Of a DNA stretch of 64,000 nt, positions 12,529-22,095 are shown one piece after another. Made by a program: the position numbers and the translations under genes. Origin of the DNA: Heterobasidion occidentale (taxonomy: Eukaryota > Basidiomycota > Agaricomycetes > Russulales > Bondarzewiaceae); the NCBI GenBank assembly GCA_039111635.1, contig JBCAQO010000011.1, positions 682,001 to 746,000 on the forward strand, written 5' to 3'. The notes under the pieces are model-generated. The model saw nothing but the letters and a program-made list of their open reading frames with translations. It searched no databases and was not told where the DNA came from. Each line of letters starts with the position of its first letter. The stretch's first letter is position 1.

Positions 12529-13151
12529 ATGGTTATATCACGAGCATCTGTCCCCGACATCGAAGTGGAAGACCTTTCGGCCTATACGGAGGAGGTCGAG
12601 CAGAATGCTGACGGAAAGTCAGTCCTGACTCGGCGCGCCCTCCTAGCCCGGGAACAGGTTCTTCGTTCTTCATTGCTCATCGATGCCTCGACGCCTTTTG
12701 ACCGCATGAACAGAAAATGAGAGAATTCATCAAACAGTATCCTCCCATGGAACAACTCTCTGCTAACCTCGATGCGGAGATCACGCACACGGGCGCTCTC
12801 CTTTCCTTCGGTCTCGGTATCACTCACAAGCATCTCCTTGCTTACGCGGCAAAGCGCAACATCCGGGCTTCGTGGGCGCCCGATGAAGCCATCACCAGCC
12901 CCGCAGTCGCGTGGGGCCGAATCACCAGGGTGTTCAGGGAGAGGATCCCTGGTTTCCTGGTGTACTACCGTCGGCCGTTCTCGGTACACTACGATGGGCT
13001 CCTCGCGCTCTACTCGAACCACTCGATGCGGGAACTGCAGCGCCGCGGGGAGGGGCACGAAAAGAGGGTCATCGAGTTCTTGCAGAAAGAGATGGAGCTC
13101 GACTCGACGCCGATGTGGTACTGGGACATGGATTATACTTCGTACTACTGA
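12529..13151 (+). CDS. Small protein of unknown function, duplicate copy 1
   Basis: Two exons, 12529-12657 and 12714-13151, join in frame to give 188 residues. The start is the first ATG after the TATA box. The 56-nt intron has a poor GTTCTT donor, a TTTGACC branch-like site and an AACAG acceptor. Without splicing, the first frame ends at the TGA at 12718-12720 and a second frame begins at the overlapping ATG at 12717. The splice is preferred because it fuses both frames exactly and is preserved in copy 2. The N-terminal 43 residues are acidic (VPDIEVEDLSAYTEEVEQN). The C-terminal part contains ITHKHLLAYAAKRNIRASW and PGFLVYYRRPFSVHYDG and ends in an aromatic DYTSYY. There is no signal peptide or membrane segment, and I do not recognise the family. 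Confidence 0.7.
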
Positions 13152-13705
13152 ACCGCGTTGACAGTGAGTGGCCTTCGTTTATGTGCAGTCGCCTCTCTCA
13201 TAGGATACACAGCTTTCCCTCTATCGACGTTTGTTCTTAGTCTTCGTGGCCGACTTCATACAGACTGTAAAAGCTTCTCTCTCGCTCTTTCGTTATCGTT
13301 ACCGCGCTTTGTCGCTGCTCTCGTTCACAGACTTGTGGCCTCTGTACTGAGGAATGCATTGACTGTCGTGATGGATTTCAATGTCAAATTCACATAACTG
13401 ACACCTCAGGCTGTTCGCGACTGTTGTTAAGACGTGCATGTGTGTCCAGGTGGCGCTCGGCGCGTATCTTGAGCCTGCGCATGACAGCGTGGAATCTGGG
13501 GTGTAGAGGGGAGTGTCTCGATCCTGGGGGTGCGATGATGTCTGAAATCCTGAAGAGGACTCCTGCTCACGACCAAAGGATGCTTTCTGACGCGTCGCTG
13601 CTACCATTACCGGCCCTCTCCGCACTGGGTCTGTCTGCGAGGGAAGGACGTGCCTCACTGACATGTTTCTCTCGGGCGAGTCGAATGGATTGTCACTCAT
13701 GCCAC

Positions 13706-13875
13706 TATATAGACGAGGAGGGGACATAGGCAAGGTGAAAAACAGGGAGAAAACCAGCACAAGCCTGTTTCCCACGGCGTGCACTGCACCATGCCAGCGG
13801 CACGGACCCGCGTAGATACTCTCGCTTCCACCTTGGTGCTCGCGTCGTTGGTGCGGTTCAGTCACTTGCTCGAGG
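13706..13875 (+). promoter_or_regulatory. TATA box and leader of duplicate copy 2
   Basis: TATATAGA at 13706-13713 lies at the end of the first duplication unit, 163 nt before the ATG of copy 2, and probably supplies its core promoter. The rest of 13152-13875 is the copy 1 3' region. A minus-strand open frame overlapping 13299-13907 is not preserved in the second unit and is treated as chance. Confidence 0.5.
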
Positions 13876-14498
13876 ATGTTCATACCACGAGCCTCCGTCC
13901 CCGACATTGAAGTGGAAGACCTTTCGGCCTATACGGAGGAGGTCGAGCAGAATGCTGACGGAAAGTCAGTCCTGACTCGGCGCGCCCTCCTAGCCCGGGA
14001 ACAGGTTCTTCGTTCTTCATTGCTCATCGATGCCTCGACGCCTTTTGACCGCATGAACAGAAAATGAGAGAATTCATCAAACAGTATCCTCCCATGGAAC
14101 AACTCTCTGCTAACCTCGATGCGGAGATCACGCACACGGGCGCTCTCCTTTCCTTCGGTCTCGGTATCACTCACAAGCATCTCCTTGCTTACGCGGCAAA
14201 GCGCAACATCCGGGCTTCGTGGGCGCCCGATGAAGCCATCACCAGCCCCGCAGTCGCGTGGGGCCGAATCACCAGGGTGTTCAGGGAGAGGATCCCTGGT
14301 TTCCTGGTGTACTACCGTCGGCCGTTCTCGGTACACTACGATGGGCTCCTCGCGCTCTACTCGAACCACTCGATGCGGGAACTGCAGCGCCGCGGGGAGG
14401 GGCACGAGAAGATGGTCATCGAGTTCTTGCAGAAAGAGATGGAGCTCGACTCGACGCCGATGTGGTACTGGGACATGAGCTATACTTCGTACTACTGA
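13876..14498 (+). CDS. Small protein of unknown function, duplicate copy 2
   Basis: Exons 13876-14004 and 14061-14498 give a 188-residue protein almost identical to copy 1, with the same intron length and the same weak GTTC donor. Visible differences are the N-terminal residues (MFIPRAS versus MVISRAS), an Arg-to-Met change after GHEK, and DM-S-YTSYY instead of DM-D-YTSYY. Almost all other changes are silent or outside the coding region, so both copies look intact and the duplication is recent. The upstream DNA differs from that of copy 1, so the two could be expressed differently. The function is unknown. Confidence 0.7.
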
Positions 14499-15245
14499 AC
14501 CGCGTTGACAGTGAGTGGCCTTCGTTTATGTGCAGTCGCCTCTCTCATAGGATACACAGCTTTCCCTCTATCGACGTTTGTTCTTAGTCTTCGTGGCCGA
14601 CTTCATACAGACTGTAAAAGCTTCTCTCTCGCTCTTTCGTTATCGTTACCGCGCTTTGTCGCTGCTCTCGTTCACAGACTTGTGGCCTCTGTACTGAGGA
14701 ATGCATTGACTGTCGTGATGGATTTCAATGTCAAATTCACATAACTGACACCTCAGGCTGTTCGCGACTGTTAAGACGTGCATGTGTGTCCAGGTGGCGC
14801 TCGGCGCGTATCTTGAGCCTGCGCATGACAGCGTGGAATCTGGGGTGTAGAGGGGAGTGTCTCGATCCTGGGGGTGCGATGATGTCTGAAATCCTGAAGA
14901 GGACTCCTGCTCACGACCAAAGGATGCTTTCTGACGCGTCGCTGCTACTCACCATTACCGGCCCTCTCCGCGCTGGGTCTGTCTGCGAGGGAAGGACGTG
15001 CCTCACTGACATGTTTCTCTCGGGCGAGTCGAGCGGATTGACACTAATGTCACTATATAGGCGAAGAGGGGACATAGGCGGGAACGTCTGATTGCTGGAA
15101 CATCAGGCTATTGGCCAGGCTAATAGCCCATAGCCCAGGGCTAATAGTCTCACGCGTTTAACTCGTTGTTTAACTTGCATTTAACCTGTGGGCTATTAGT
15201 CTTGTTGAAGTTAATCAAGTAGCCCCGGCCTGTCCCGATCGTCTT

Positions 15246-15324
15246 TTTTGACATATATAGACTCCATGAGTTCGAAAGAACGTGTACACATTCCCCCTCG
15301 CCCACAGCTGTGCCGCAAGCGGCC
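15246..15324 (+). promoter_or_regulatory. Core promoter of the KDZ-associated gene
   Basis: ACATATATAG at about 15251-15260 lies 65-75 nt before the first in-frame ATG at 15325. A second TATA motif at 15054, copied with the tandem duplication, lies further upstream. Confidence 0.45.
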
Positions 15325-16009
15325 ATGTCCCTTATCCACCTCGCCAGGATCCTCCAGTCGAATCCCGACGTTGTCGAGTCTCTCACCATGCAACAACTCC
15401 TCGACTTTATCGGAATCCTTCGACATCTCAGAGAGAAGCTATCTTGGAGCCGAGGATCAAGTGCCGATGGTCCCCCCATAGCACTTATGGCCAACGTACA
15501 AGAATTTGTCGCGAGAGCACTTGGTATTGGTATCACTAACTTCTCACAGATCATTATTTTTCGAGCTTGGGATGCTCTACGCGGGCTTGTATGGTCTCTT
15601 CCTGCGATCACAGACCCTTTGCAGGATGCGCGGCTGGTTGGTTTGTTTCTGCTCCACGGTATGACAACAAAAGTCGGTATGTTATTCCATATGATATCTT
15701 TTTCTGTTCATGCTGTCTTTGTTGATTGAATGTAGGTTTCTATGAGCTGTTTCCACCGACACGGGTATGCCTAGATCCATGGTGCGCAATCACTAAGCGG
15801 AATAACGGCACCATTCTACGACCACGCGAACTATCCAAGATGTTATCGGTAAATGTCACGCTCTTTACTCGAGACGTGGGGCCTATTCCGACACAATCAT
15901 GGTCCGCAAACTGCCGCCGTAAGTCATCATAGACATATGTACAATGTTGCACACAAGCCATCCTTCTTGCAGAGTGTGGTGCCCGGTACGACAACAACTA
16001 CATCAGGAA

Positions 16010-16720
16010 ACTGGGAAGCGTCTGTACCAACCTGGACAGACGCTCCTAGGCCCCCAGATGCCTCTAGCAAGTCCCCGATTAGACAGACATGCCGGTGTCT
16101 GGACATATCTGTCTAGATGCACCATATATGGAAATGATTAGATAACTTTCGTCAATGGGACGACTGCAAAAATCAATCTGGACTGCACAGGAATTGAACC
16201 CAGGACCTCTTAAATCATTCACCAGCTGAAAGCAATGTTAAGACTAGAATTACCCACTCCACTATATAACCATGATGTTCTACATCAACACCCGGCTTAT
16301 ATCAAGCTTTTTGAGACTTGAAAGAATTTTGGGATGCCTGAACTCAGTGAGGTGTCATCTATTTTTGCATTTTTAGCATCCATTCATGGAAGAATGATGG
16401 ATACAACACATTTGAAAGCTATGATACAGGGAAGTATCTCAATACCATTAGCAAGCTAACACCTAACAGATAGCACCAATAACAGTCTAATACATTACTG
16501 GGGGATTTTCTTCTCAACTCTTGTCTAAGGCTGTATTGAAAAACTCTGAAGCAGCACTAACATCACATACACTGCCTTCCAAAAATGTCCTCCTAGTCAG
16601 CTTATTGATAGAGCACCTTATCTGCCCAGATCTAGACATACACAGACATCTAACCAGATGTTCCTAGATGACCTAAGCATCTGGGAGCACCTGGGGCTCT
16701 GAGACTGGCTGGGACCGGTT
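16010..16720. repeat. Insertion of unknown type inside the CxC5 exon
   Basis: About 700 bp separate CGARYDNNYI from YYAGVPRVLQ, two stretches normally close together in CxC5 proteins. The inserted DNA is AT-richer and non-coding. Its edges carry an imperfect inverted repeat: CCCAGATGCCTCTAG near 16052 and the inverse of GCATCTGGGAG near 16677, with further inverted GACAGACAT/AGACATCT similarity inside. No convincing target duplication was seen. A nonautonomous inverted-repeat element or a tRNA-derived SINE are the two possibilities. Confidence 0.5.
16179..16271 (-). repeat. tRNA-like sequence (Pol III A and B box) within the insertion
   Basis: On the minus strand, TAGTGGAGTGGGTA (16264-16251) resembles a tRNA A box, and GGTTCAATTCC (16200-16190) differs from the B-box consensus by one base. 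About 50 nt separate them, roughly tRNA spacing. The T-arm and acceptor stems do not pair well, so this is a degenerate tRNA-derived head rather than a working tRNA gene, or a chance pair of boxes. Confidence 0.35.
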
Positions 16721-17655
16721 ACGGGTTTGCTGATGTACTACGTATGCGAATGGGATCGGCAGATGTATTATGCGGGAGTTCCACGAGTTCTACAGGTCAC
16801 GACACATGTATACATGGAGACTGCTCTCTGTGAACGATTCTCTAACAATATGGCATGTGCATGGTGAGTAAATCATATTCTTCAGAGGCCCATGTCTCCG
16901 CCGCAATTGAAATTACTGTAGGGTGTCAGCAACGAACAATGCAGAAATCTACAATCTTGAGCACGAAGCCAGGTTGCAGATCTGTACCACATGGCCAGCA
17001 CCATCACATTTGACGACGGAACTAGTGTGGGATGGTTTCTTTCTCAGTGCGCTTCTGTGAGAATACAAGGAACATCATCAAATATTGGAACTGAGTGACG
17101 GTGGAGGTGATCGTCTCAACCCCGCACTTGAGCAGCGGAACATACAAATGGTTGGACCTGGACAAGAAATGTGGAACCATGCTTGTGACCTGTGCTGTTC
17201 AATCGAGAACCGCGGAGGCAAAGAAAGTGAGTATTTTATTGCATTGTTGGTGAACAACTGAATTTGAAACTGTCCGTCTCAGAAGCTCTGCGTGCTGTTG
17301 CCACTGATGGCGTGACCATTGGGCATCCATGTTGTGGCGTCCACGACTGTCAAGGTGACCTTCCAACTCAGCAAAAAAGATTCTGTGCGCGGCATGAGTT
17401 CAAGGACCATGTCTGCTGTGTAACTACATGCAAAGCACCTGTCGAGCCCGGATATCAGACTTGCACAGAGCCAGGGCATCATGCTCTTGAGACGCGCGGG
17501 GTAGAGCAGCATACAGCCATGTTCCAGCTACGACGGCGTCTTGAGCACATCAGGGCATTACAGACAGATGACTCGCTTTCGAGTGGTGATACCGAGACAA
17601 GTCTTCCTGATCTAAACACCGGTGAGCTCGTTGACATGGAAGAGGATGAGAGAAG

Positions 17656-18257
17656 TGTTACGAACTGCTCATTTGATAACCCAAAAGTAACAGGTTCTTC
17701 CCTAGGTTGCACGGTGGACTGAGTGGTGGGGGCGGTCTCGACTGTATCAGGCAATGGTACAGGAAGGTTCAATGATGATTCTACCGTAGGAGGATGGTAG
17801 GGAACAAGGGTAGCAGTAGGAAGACTGCTACTGAACAAGGAGAATAGACTGAAGATCCTCAGCCTATTCTATGGGCCTTATATACTGTATAGGGTATAGG
17901 GTAAGAGTCCGTATGCTTCTCCGGGTACCCATCCTAGGAGAGCTGTGGTCGCCGTCTTTCTCAGCCGGCGCCTACTCTTGTACTTCTCTAGTCGCACCTA
18001 TCCATCATGGTGCAACGAGGTGCTTACCCATAAGCCCTAAGCTCATGGCATGTGAATGCCTGTCTTATCAATCCGCTGCATCATTGACCCTTCCCATATA
18101 TCCTCTACCGATGTCTTGAAGAACCATCGGTTTGGTCGGATTGTAAGGACATGCCAAATACCTTGATGTACGCTCCATGGTGGAGCCACCTAGCATGTGA
18201 TGCTTGAACCATCAGATAGACCAGCCCCGATGGGCTCCAATCGGTCAAGTCATAACA
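17656..18257 (-). repeat. 3' LTR of element A
   Basis: On the minus strand this 602-bp LTR starts TGTTATGACTTGACC and ends CGTAACA, with the TG...CA ends and overall sequence of the 633-bp LTRs of element B. It carries a TATATAAGG box and a cluster of hairpins near its 3' end. It adjoins the polypurine tract at 18258, which fixes its orientation. Confidence 0.9.
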
Positions 18258-18268
18258 TTACCCCCTTT
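18258..18268 (-). other. Polypurine tract of element A
   Basis: AAAGGGGGTAA on the minus strand lies directly before the 3' LTR and is identical to that of element B (49943-49953). It would prime plus-strand DNA synthesis. Confidence 0.85.
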
Positions 18269-19502
18269 CTAGGTCCCAACTTCTGAGGGGACTACTCGCC
18301 TCCGCGAGCTTCATCGTCATTCCACGTACACTTGCTTTCTGGTCGTCCAATAACCATCGGGATGCGTCTTCCCGATATGACTTCGTTTTCTGGGGCGAAG
18401 ACCGACTTACGTCGTTTACAATGCCTAGGAGTTTTCCATCTCCGTTCAGCTGTTTGATCTGAAGTCCTGCGGTATCGCCACAATACCGTGTTTCTTCCCG
18501 GTGTTCTTCCTTCACCGTTACGTTTTGTGTGAGTACACTCCTAGAGTCAATAGGCAGCTACTCGACCAGGACTCCCTGGTAGGTTTGATAAGCCAGTCTC
18601 TTCTGGCAACGATGCAGAAAGGTGTCGTGCGAATGATTATATGATGAAATAGAAACTCGTCTGTGGATGGGTGTGTGTCGTTCTTCTTCCAAAATGCTGA
18701 AGGCCATGCTTCAGTGTTTCCAGGATAGATCCTCATCTCCGTGATCTCCGGTATCGAGGGGGACTCCAGGTGTGTGGGTTGATCGCTTTATCAAGGCTTA
18801 GGCCCACCAACCTATCAAGAATAGACAGTTCTTGACTTGTTTTGAGTCCGGCAAGACCCCTTTGAAGATCCCTAACTCTGTCAGCCCCATACGGTGGCCC
18901 GTCCTGGTTAGAGATTGGTGTTTGTCCAGAGTTTGTTTGTCACATGGGAGCGAGCATGCAGCCGTGCTCCGCGTATTGAACACGAGGTAAGGATTTTGAA
19001 GAATAGACCTTGAACCCCATGGTTTCTTGAGTAGACCATGGTATCCACCTTGACGGTAATTATTTGGGGTCAGCGTAAGGTATGTCCTGGTAGTTTAACG
19101 TCGTGCCGGACGTCCGTAGTTTTGCGTCTTTGCGGACGTCCTCTAGTTTATCCTTAAGTCTTCGCGGACTGAGGCTAGTTTATACATAAGTCATTGCGGA
19201 CTGCCCTGCTAGTTTACGCCAAGGTCGTTGCAGACCTATCTATCTTCTGACGTAGGAGTACCTGTAAACAAGATGGAAGACCTTTTCTGCGCGCCGGAAC
19301 ATTCATCGGTGATGCGCATAGAGCCCTAGACCAAGTACAGACGTCTTGACAGGGTTCCTACTGAGGCAGGATGGTGACGGTTTATACTATATCAAACCGG
19401 ATAACTTATAGAGTTGCGAGAATAGACTCGAGAGCCTATTTTGACGCAACTCACATGGCCCTGTGATTGAAGGGCTGCTCATTTTATCGTCATGAAGGAC
19501 GG

Positions 19503-20581
19503 TGATACGCTAGAGGTGGCTCTAAGTGCCGAGCACAACACCAAAACAACCTCTAATGCAGGGGGTGCTGGAGCTAGTATCTAATACACAAGGAATTGTT
19601 AGTGATGACTTTAGAAATCGATGGCGTACTGAGAAGCAGCGAGGAGTGTGAGATTATAGCGCCCGAACGGTTTCGGGACTGCGCCGAACACCAACCGAAC
19701 GTTCGGTCGGTCAAGTCGGGGATTCGGTCGGTAACGAGAAGGTAGTGTCGCGACCGACAACTACGTGCTTCAAGAGCCACACAGGACTCTGACAATATAC
19801 GAGGGAGGACGAGGGGTACGAGTGAAGAGACGAGTATGAACGCGAACAAGGCCGAACGACGAGGATGACAAGTTTTCGGAAGTCGACGAAGACAATTTCG
19901 ATGGTTGAGACGAGTGCGAATGAGCTCTGAACTGTGGGGTGCGAAAGCTGGTTTATTCCAGAGTTGTATGTAGGTTTTTATAGTAAACAGAGCCCCTAAG
20001 TAAAATATCGAACCCGAAATGAGAGTAGATGTCGAATGGGCGCCAAGCCCCAGCGATCAGAGAAGATAAGAAGGTAGGTGAGATGTCCATATGGGTTCCG
20101 AAGGTGATAAGGTAAAAGGTAATCAGTGATGTCGAAATCCCGAACGTTCGGGATCCGTCGCCCGAGCGTAGGTAGTAGGAACAGGCGTTGGAGAACCAAT
20201 GAAAAATAAAGAAGAGGTATCGTACGACCAGGGTGGCCAAGCAATGGTGCAAGATCGCGTTTGACCAACCATGCGGAAGTCGGGAAGATAAGCGATAAGG
20301 ACCAACCGACTCACGGAGGACATCGGCCGATACGGAATACTGGCTCCGATCTCGTAAACACTTATCGTAACACTCCTATGCGGTCATGGTAAGTACGTGA
20401 AGTGTGGGCGAACTGACCCAAGTGCTGCCGAACGTCCTTCGGTGGCTTGTCGTCGGTCGGGTAGGGACCGACCGTGTTCAGTAAAAGTCGGCGTCTTCGG
20501 TACTTGTCTAGCGCTGTTCGGTATCTCCCCAAAGCTTCCCGAATACCTCCCTCGGACCCTAGCGCGGGTGCATGCTCATCA
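19503..20581 (-). repeat. Solo LTR (family S), copy 1
   Basis: A 1079-bp sequence with TGAT...ATCA ends, flanked by the 4-bp duplication ACGG (19499-19502 and 20582-20585). It is nearly identical, in opposite orientation, to 46954-48031. On the minus strand it has a CTATAAAAACC promoter-like box and an AATAAA signal, as expected of U3-R-U5. It contains two 14-bp palindromes built on GAACGTTC (19694-19707 and 20139-20152). No protein-coding interior remains. Confidence 0.85.
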
Positions 20582-20706
20582 ACGGCAACTAGTTTATAGT
20601 CATTGCGGACGTCCGCTATCGCCTGGCTTGAACCTCCCGAGCCTCGATAGATTTAATCCTCCGGGGTGAGGGTAGTTTAAGGTCATTTCGGACTATTGCA
20701 GCTGGA

Positions 20707-20728
20707 CGCGGTAATTCCAGCTCCAATA
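20707..20728 (+). repeat. Fragment identical to the 18S rRNA 530-loop
   Basis: The 22 bases from CGCGGTAATTCC through AGCTCCAATA match the universally conserved 530-loop region of eukaryotic small-subunit rRNA from memory. The flanks do not continue as rRNA. It lies between hairpin copies 8 and 9 in the noncoding tract of element A. Confidence 0.6.
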
Positions 20729-21347
20729 TGACTTCCCTAGAACAGAGGGACACTAGTTTATTGTCATCGCGGACTAGATCAACATCGTGGCTTCAACAAC
20801 GATGTCAATCGACATCTCCTATGCTGAAAGGAGCGGTAGTTTAACGTCTTTGCGGACGTTGGCCCTGTAAAGGAAAGGGCAACCCCAGTTTACCGTCATG
20901 GAGGACGTCCTAAACCTGAGGCACGATCCCAGTTGCCTCTTGACTGGCCCTTGAAGCGGAATCCTTGCTTCTGACTCCAAGGGTAGAATGGGCGCACCAT
21001 GGTGTAGTCGTGGTCCTGTCGGATGGCTGACAACCCGCTCCATGTCCCCAAACCCCTTGCATGGATTTGAACCGTGTCGACCCCATATTCTTTTGCTGTA
21101 AGGCGTATGGAATATGGAAGCGCTTTGACCTAGTCGGCAGGGTTCTGCAATAGTGGAGGCCCTCCCTTCCACCATCTACCAGAATGCAACCACGCTCCGA
21201 GAGTCCTTGGTAGCTTTAACGTTGTTCCGGACGGTAACTAGTTTATAGTCATTGCGGACCAAGCCTTCCGTAGTTTTACATCGTTGCGGATGTAATTTGT
21301 CCTATTTGGTTACTTAGTGAAGTGCGGTCACTAAGCACCGGCATCGC

Positions 21348-21660
21348 AGATAGGGCCCCCTAATGCGGAAACGGCCCTGTAAAACTGGAAATCCAAAGTG
21401 GGACGTCCAAGACACCTGTCAGACCTTGACAGCGAGGTAGGGTCCGCCGTTCCCCAACGGTGAACATGCAACACGATTTCCCACCAATATTCTTGCATCA
21501 TCATAGCCTCTCGGTCGTGCCACACGATCGAGAAGGCCGGCATATCAGTACCAGTTATTTGTTGAATCCAAGGACCTCCTAATGCGGAAAGGGTCATGTA
21601 AAACTGGGGATCCAAGCGGGACACCCGATTCGCTTGTCAGAATACCCCTTGACAACGAGA
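21348..21660. repeat. Diverged direct repeat in element A noncoding tract
   Basis: Two related segments, beginning CCTAATGCGGAAA near 21359 and near 21575, each continue through CTGTAAAACTGG or ATGTAAAACTGG and a CTTGACA-GAG motif about 80 nt later. They are diverged copies separated by unrelated sequence. Confidence 0.6.
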
Positions 21661-22095
21661 GTGTGAGATGCTTGTCCTTCCAGACCAGAGGGTTGAAACG
21701 CGCATGGCCAGGTACTTCCCCTGCCTTCTTATCTTTTCACAGTTTAACGTCATGCAGGACGTCCGCCGGTGTCCTGTACGTGAAACCGGTACCTGTGGTA
21801 CGGAGGGTCCTTTCCTCTCCGTCACCTTCTGAGACAAGGGGTTCCTCAACTCCCTTGTCTAATATCCTCCGCCGATGTCCCCGAAATCTCCGTATCCCTC
21901 GTCGGGTCGGTAATATGGATCGGCGTCGTCGTAGTTCCCATTATCGACCTCATTCCATGCGTCTAATTCTGCCCGAGTCCAGGCAGCAGTTCGCTGAGCT
22001 GGTCGCTGGCGGATTTGAGCTTGTCTGCCAAAGTGAGGATGCGTTCCCTCAGTTCGATTATCTCGAGGACGGTTTGGAGCCGGTGAATCTCTTGG

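Larger units (their letters stand above)
12529..15079 (+). repeat. Direct tandem duplication, unit about 1.2 kb (offset 1347)
   Basis: Unit 1 (12529-13731) and unit 2 (13876-15079) are nearly identical from the start codon to the CACTATATAG TATA motif and the following GGGGACATAGG. A unique 144-nt spacer (13732-13875) separates them. Two small indels (3 nt near 13430/14772 and 4 nt near 13606/14946) fall in the noncoding part. Coding parts match without indels. Confidence 0.9.
15325..17655 (+). pseudogene. KDZ transposase-associated CxC5/CxC6 gene, N-terminal part, broken
   Basis: Exons 15325-15676, 15736-15918 and 15973 to about 16010 read into a CxC5 cysteine cluster: YELFPPTRVCLDPWC, then VTLFTRDVGPIPTQSW, then CRRQCGARYDNNYI. 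This cluster is known from proteins linked to KDZ transposases in mushrooms. An unrelated insertion (about 16010-16720) splits it. It resumes as YYAGVPRVLQVTTHVYMETA, and introns at 16864-16921 and 17228-17282 join the next parts in frame. An in-frame TGA at 17058-17060 replaces the arginine expected after SALL. The CxC6 domain follows from 17283: TDGVTIGHPCCGVHDC, then RFCARHEFKDHVCCVTTC and EPGYQTCTEPGHHALE. The reading is cut at 17655 by the LTR of element A. The C-terminal remainder lies at 26662-27120. It is not functional as it stands. Confidence 0.8.
19091..21764 (-). repeat. Array of 15 hairpin repeats in the 3' noncoding tract of element A
   Basis: A 22-30 nt unit occurs 15 times. 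Plus-strand starts are 19091, 19117, 19144, 19176, 19210, 19480, 20590, 20673, 20754, 20837, 20886, 21211, 21239, 21271 and 21740. Plus-strand consensus: TAGTTTA, a 3-5 nt arm ending GTC, six loop bases, GAC and the matching arm. In element sense the RNA reads arm-GUC, loop, GAC-arm, then UAAACUA. Eleven of 15 loops contain a GNRA tetraloop (GCAA, GCGA, GAAA or GGAA). Stem arms change in pairs: ACGTC/GACGT in most, ACATC/GATGT at 21271, GGTC/GACC at 19210, AGTC/GACT at 19144 and 19176. Copies lie in an irregular cluster and are not strictly tandem. The solo LTR (19503-20581) interrupts copy 6. The function is unknown. Confidence 0.8.

Noticed and set aside
12582..13058. 158-codon minus-strand frame, identical in the duplicate (13929-14405)
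   Set aside because: It is antisense to the better supported spliced gene, and its conservation follows from the duplication itself.
13299..13907. 202-codon minus-strand frame between the duplicates
   Set aside because: The second duplication unit breaks it with 3-nt and 4-nt indels, so there is no sign of coding constraint.
19091..19240. CRISPR-like or satellite array
   Set aside because: Spacing is irregular, the units vary in paired positions, and the genome is eukaryotic; a structured RNA repeat explains it better.
21062..21072. B-box-like GGTTCAAATCC (minus strand) in element A noncoding tract
   Set aside because: No A box at a suitable distance and no tRNA folding; a single 11-mer is not enough.
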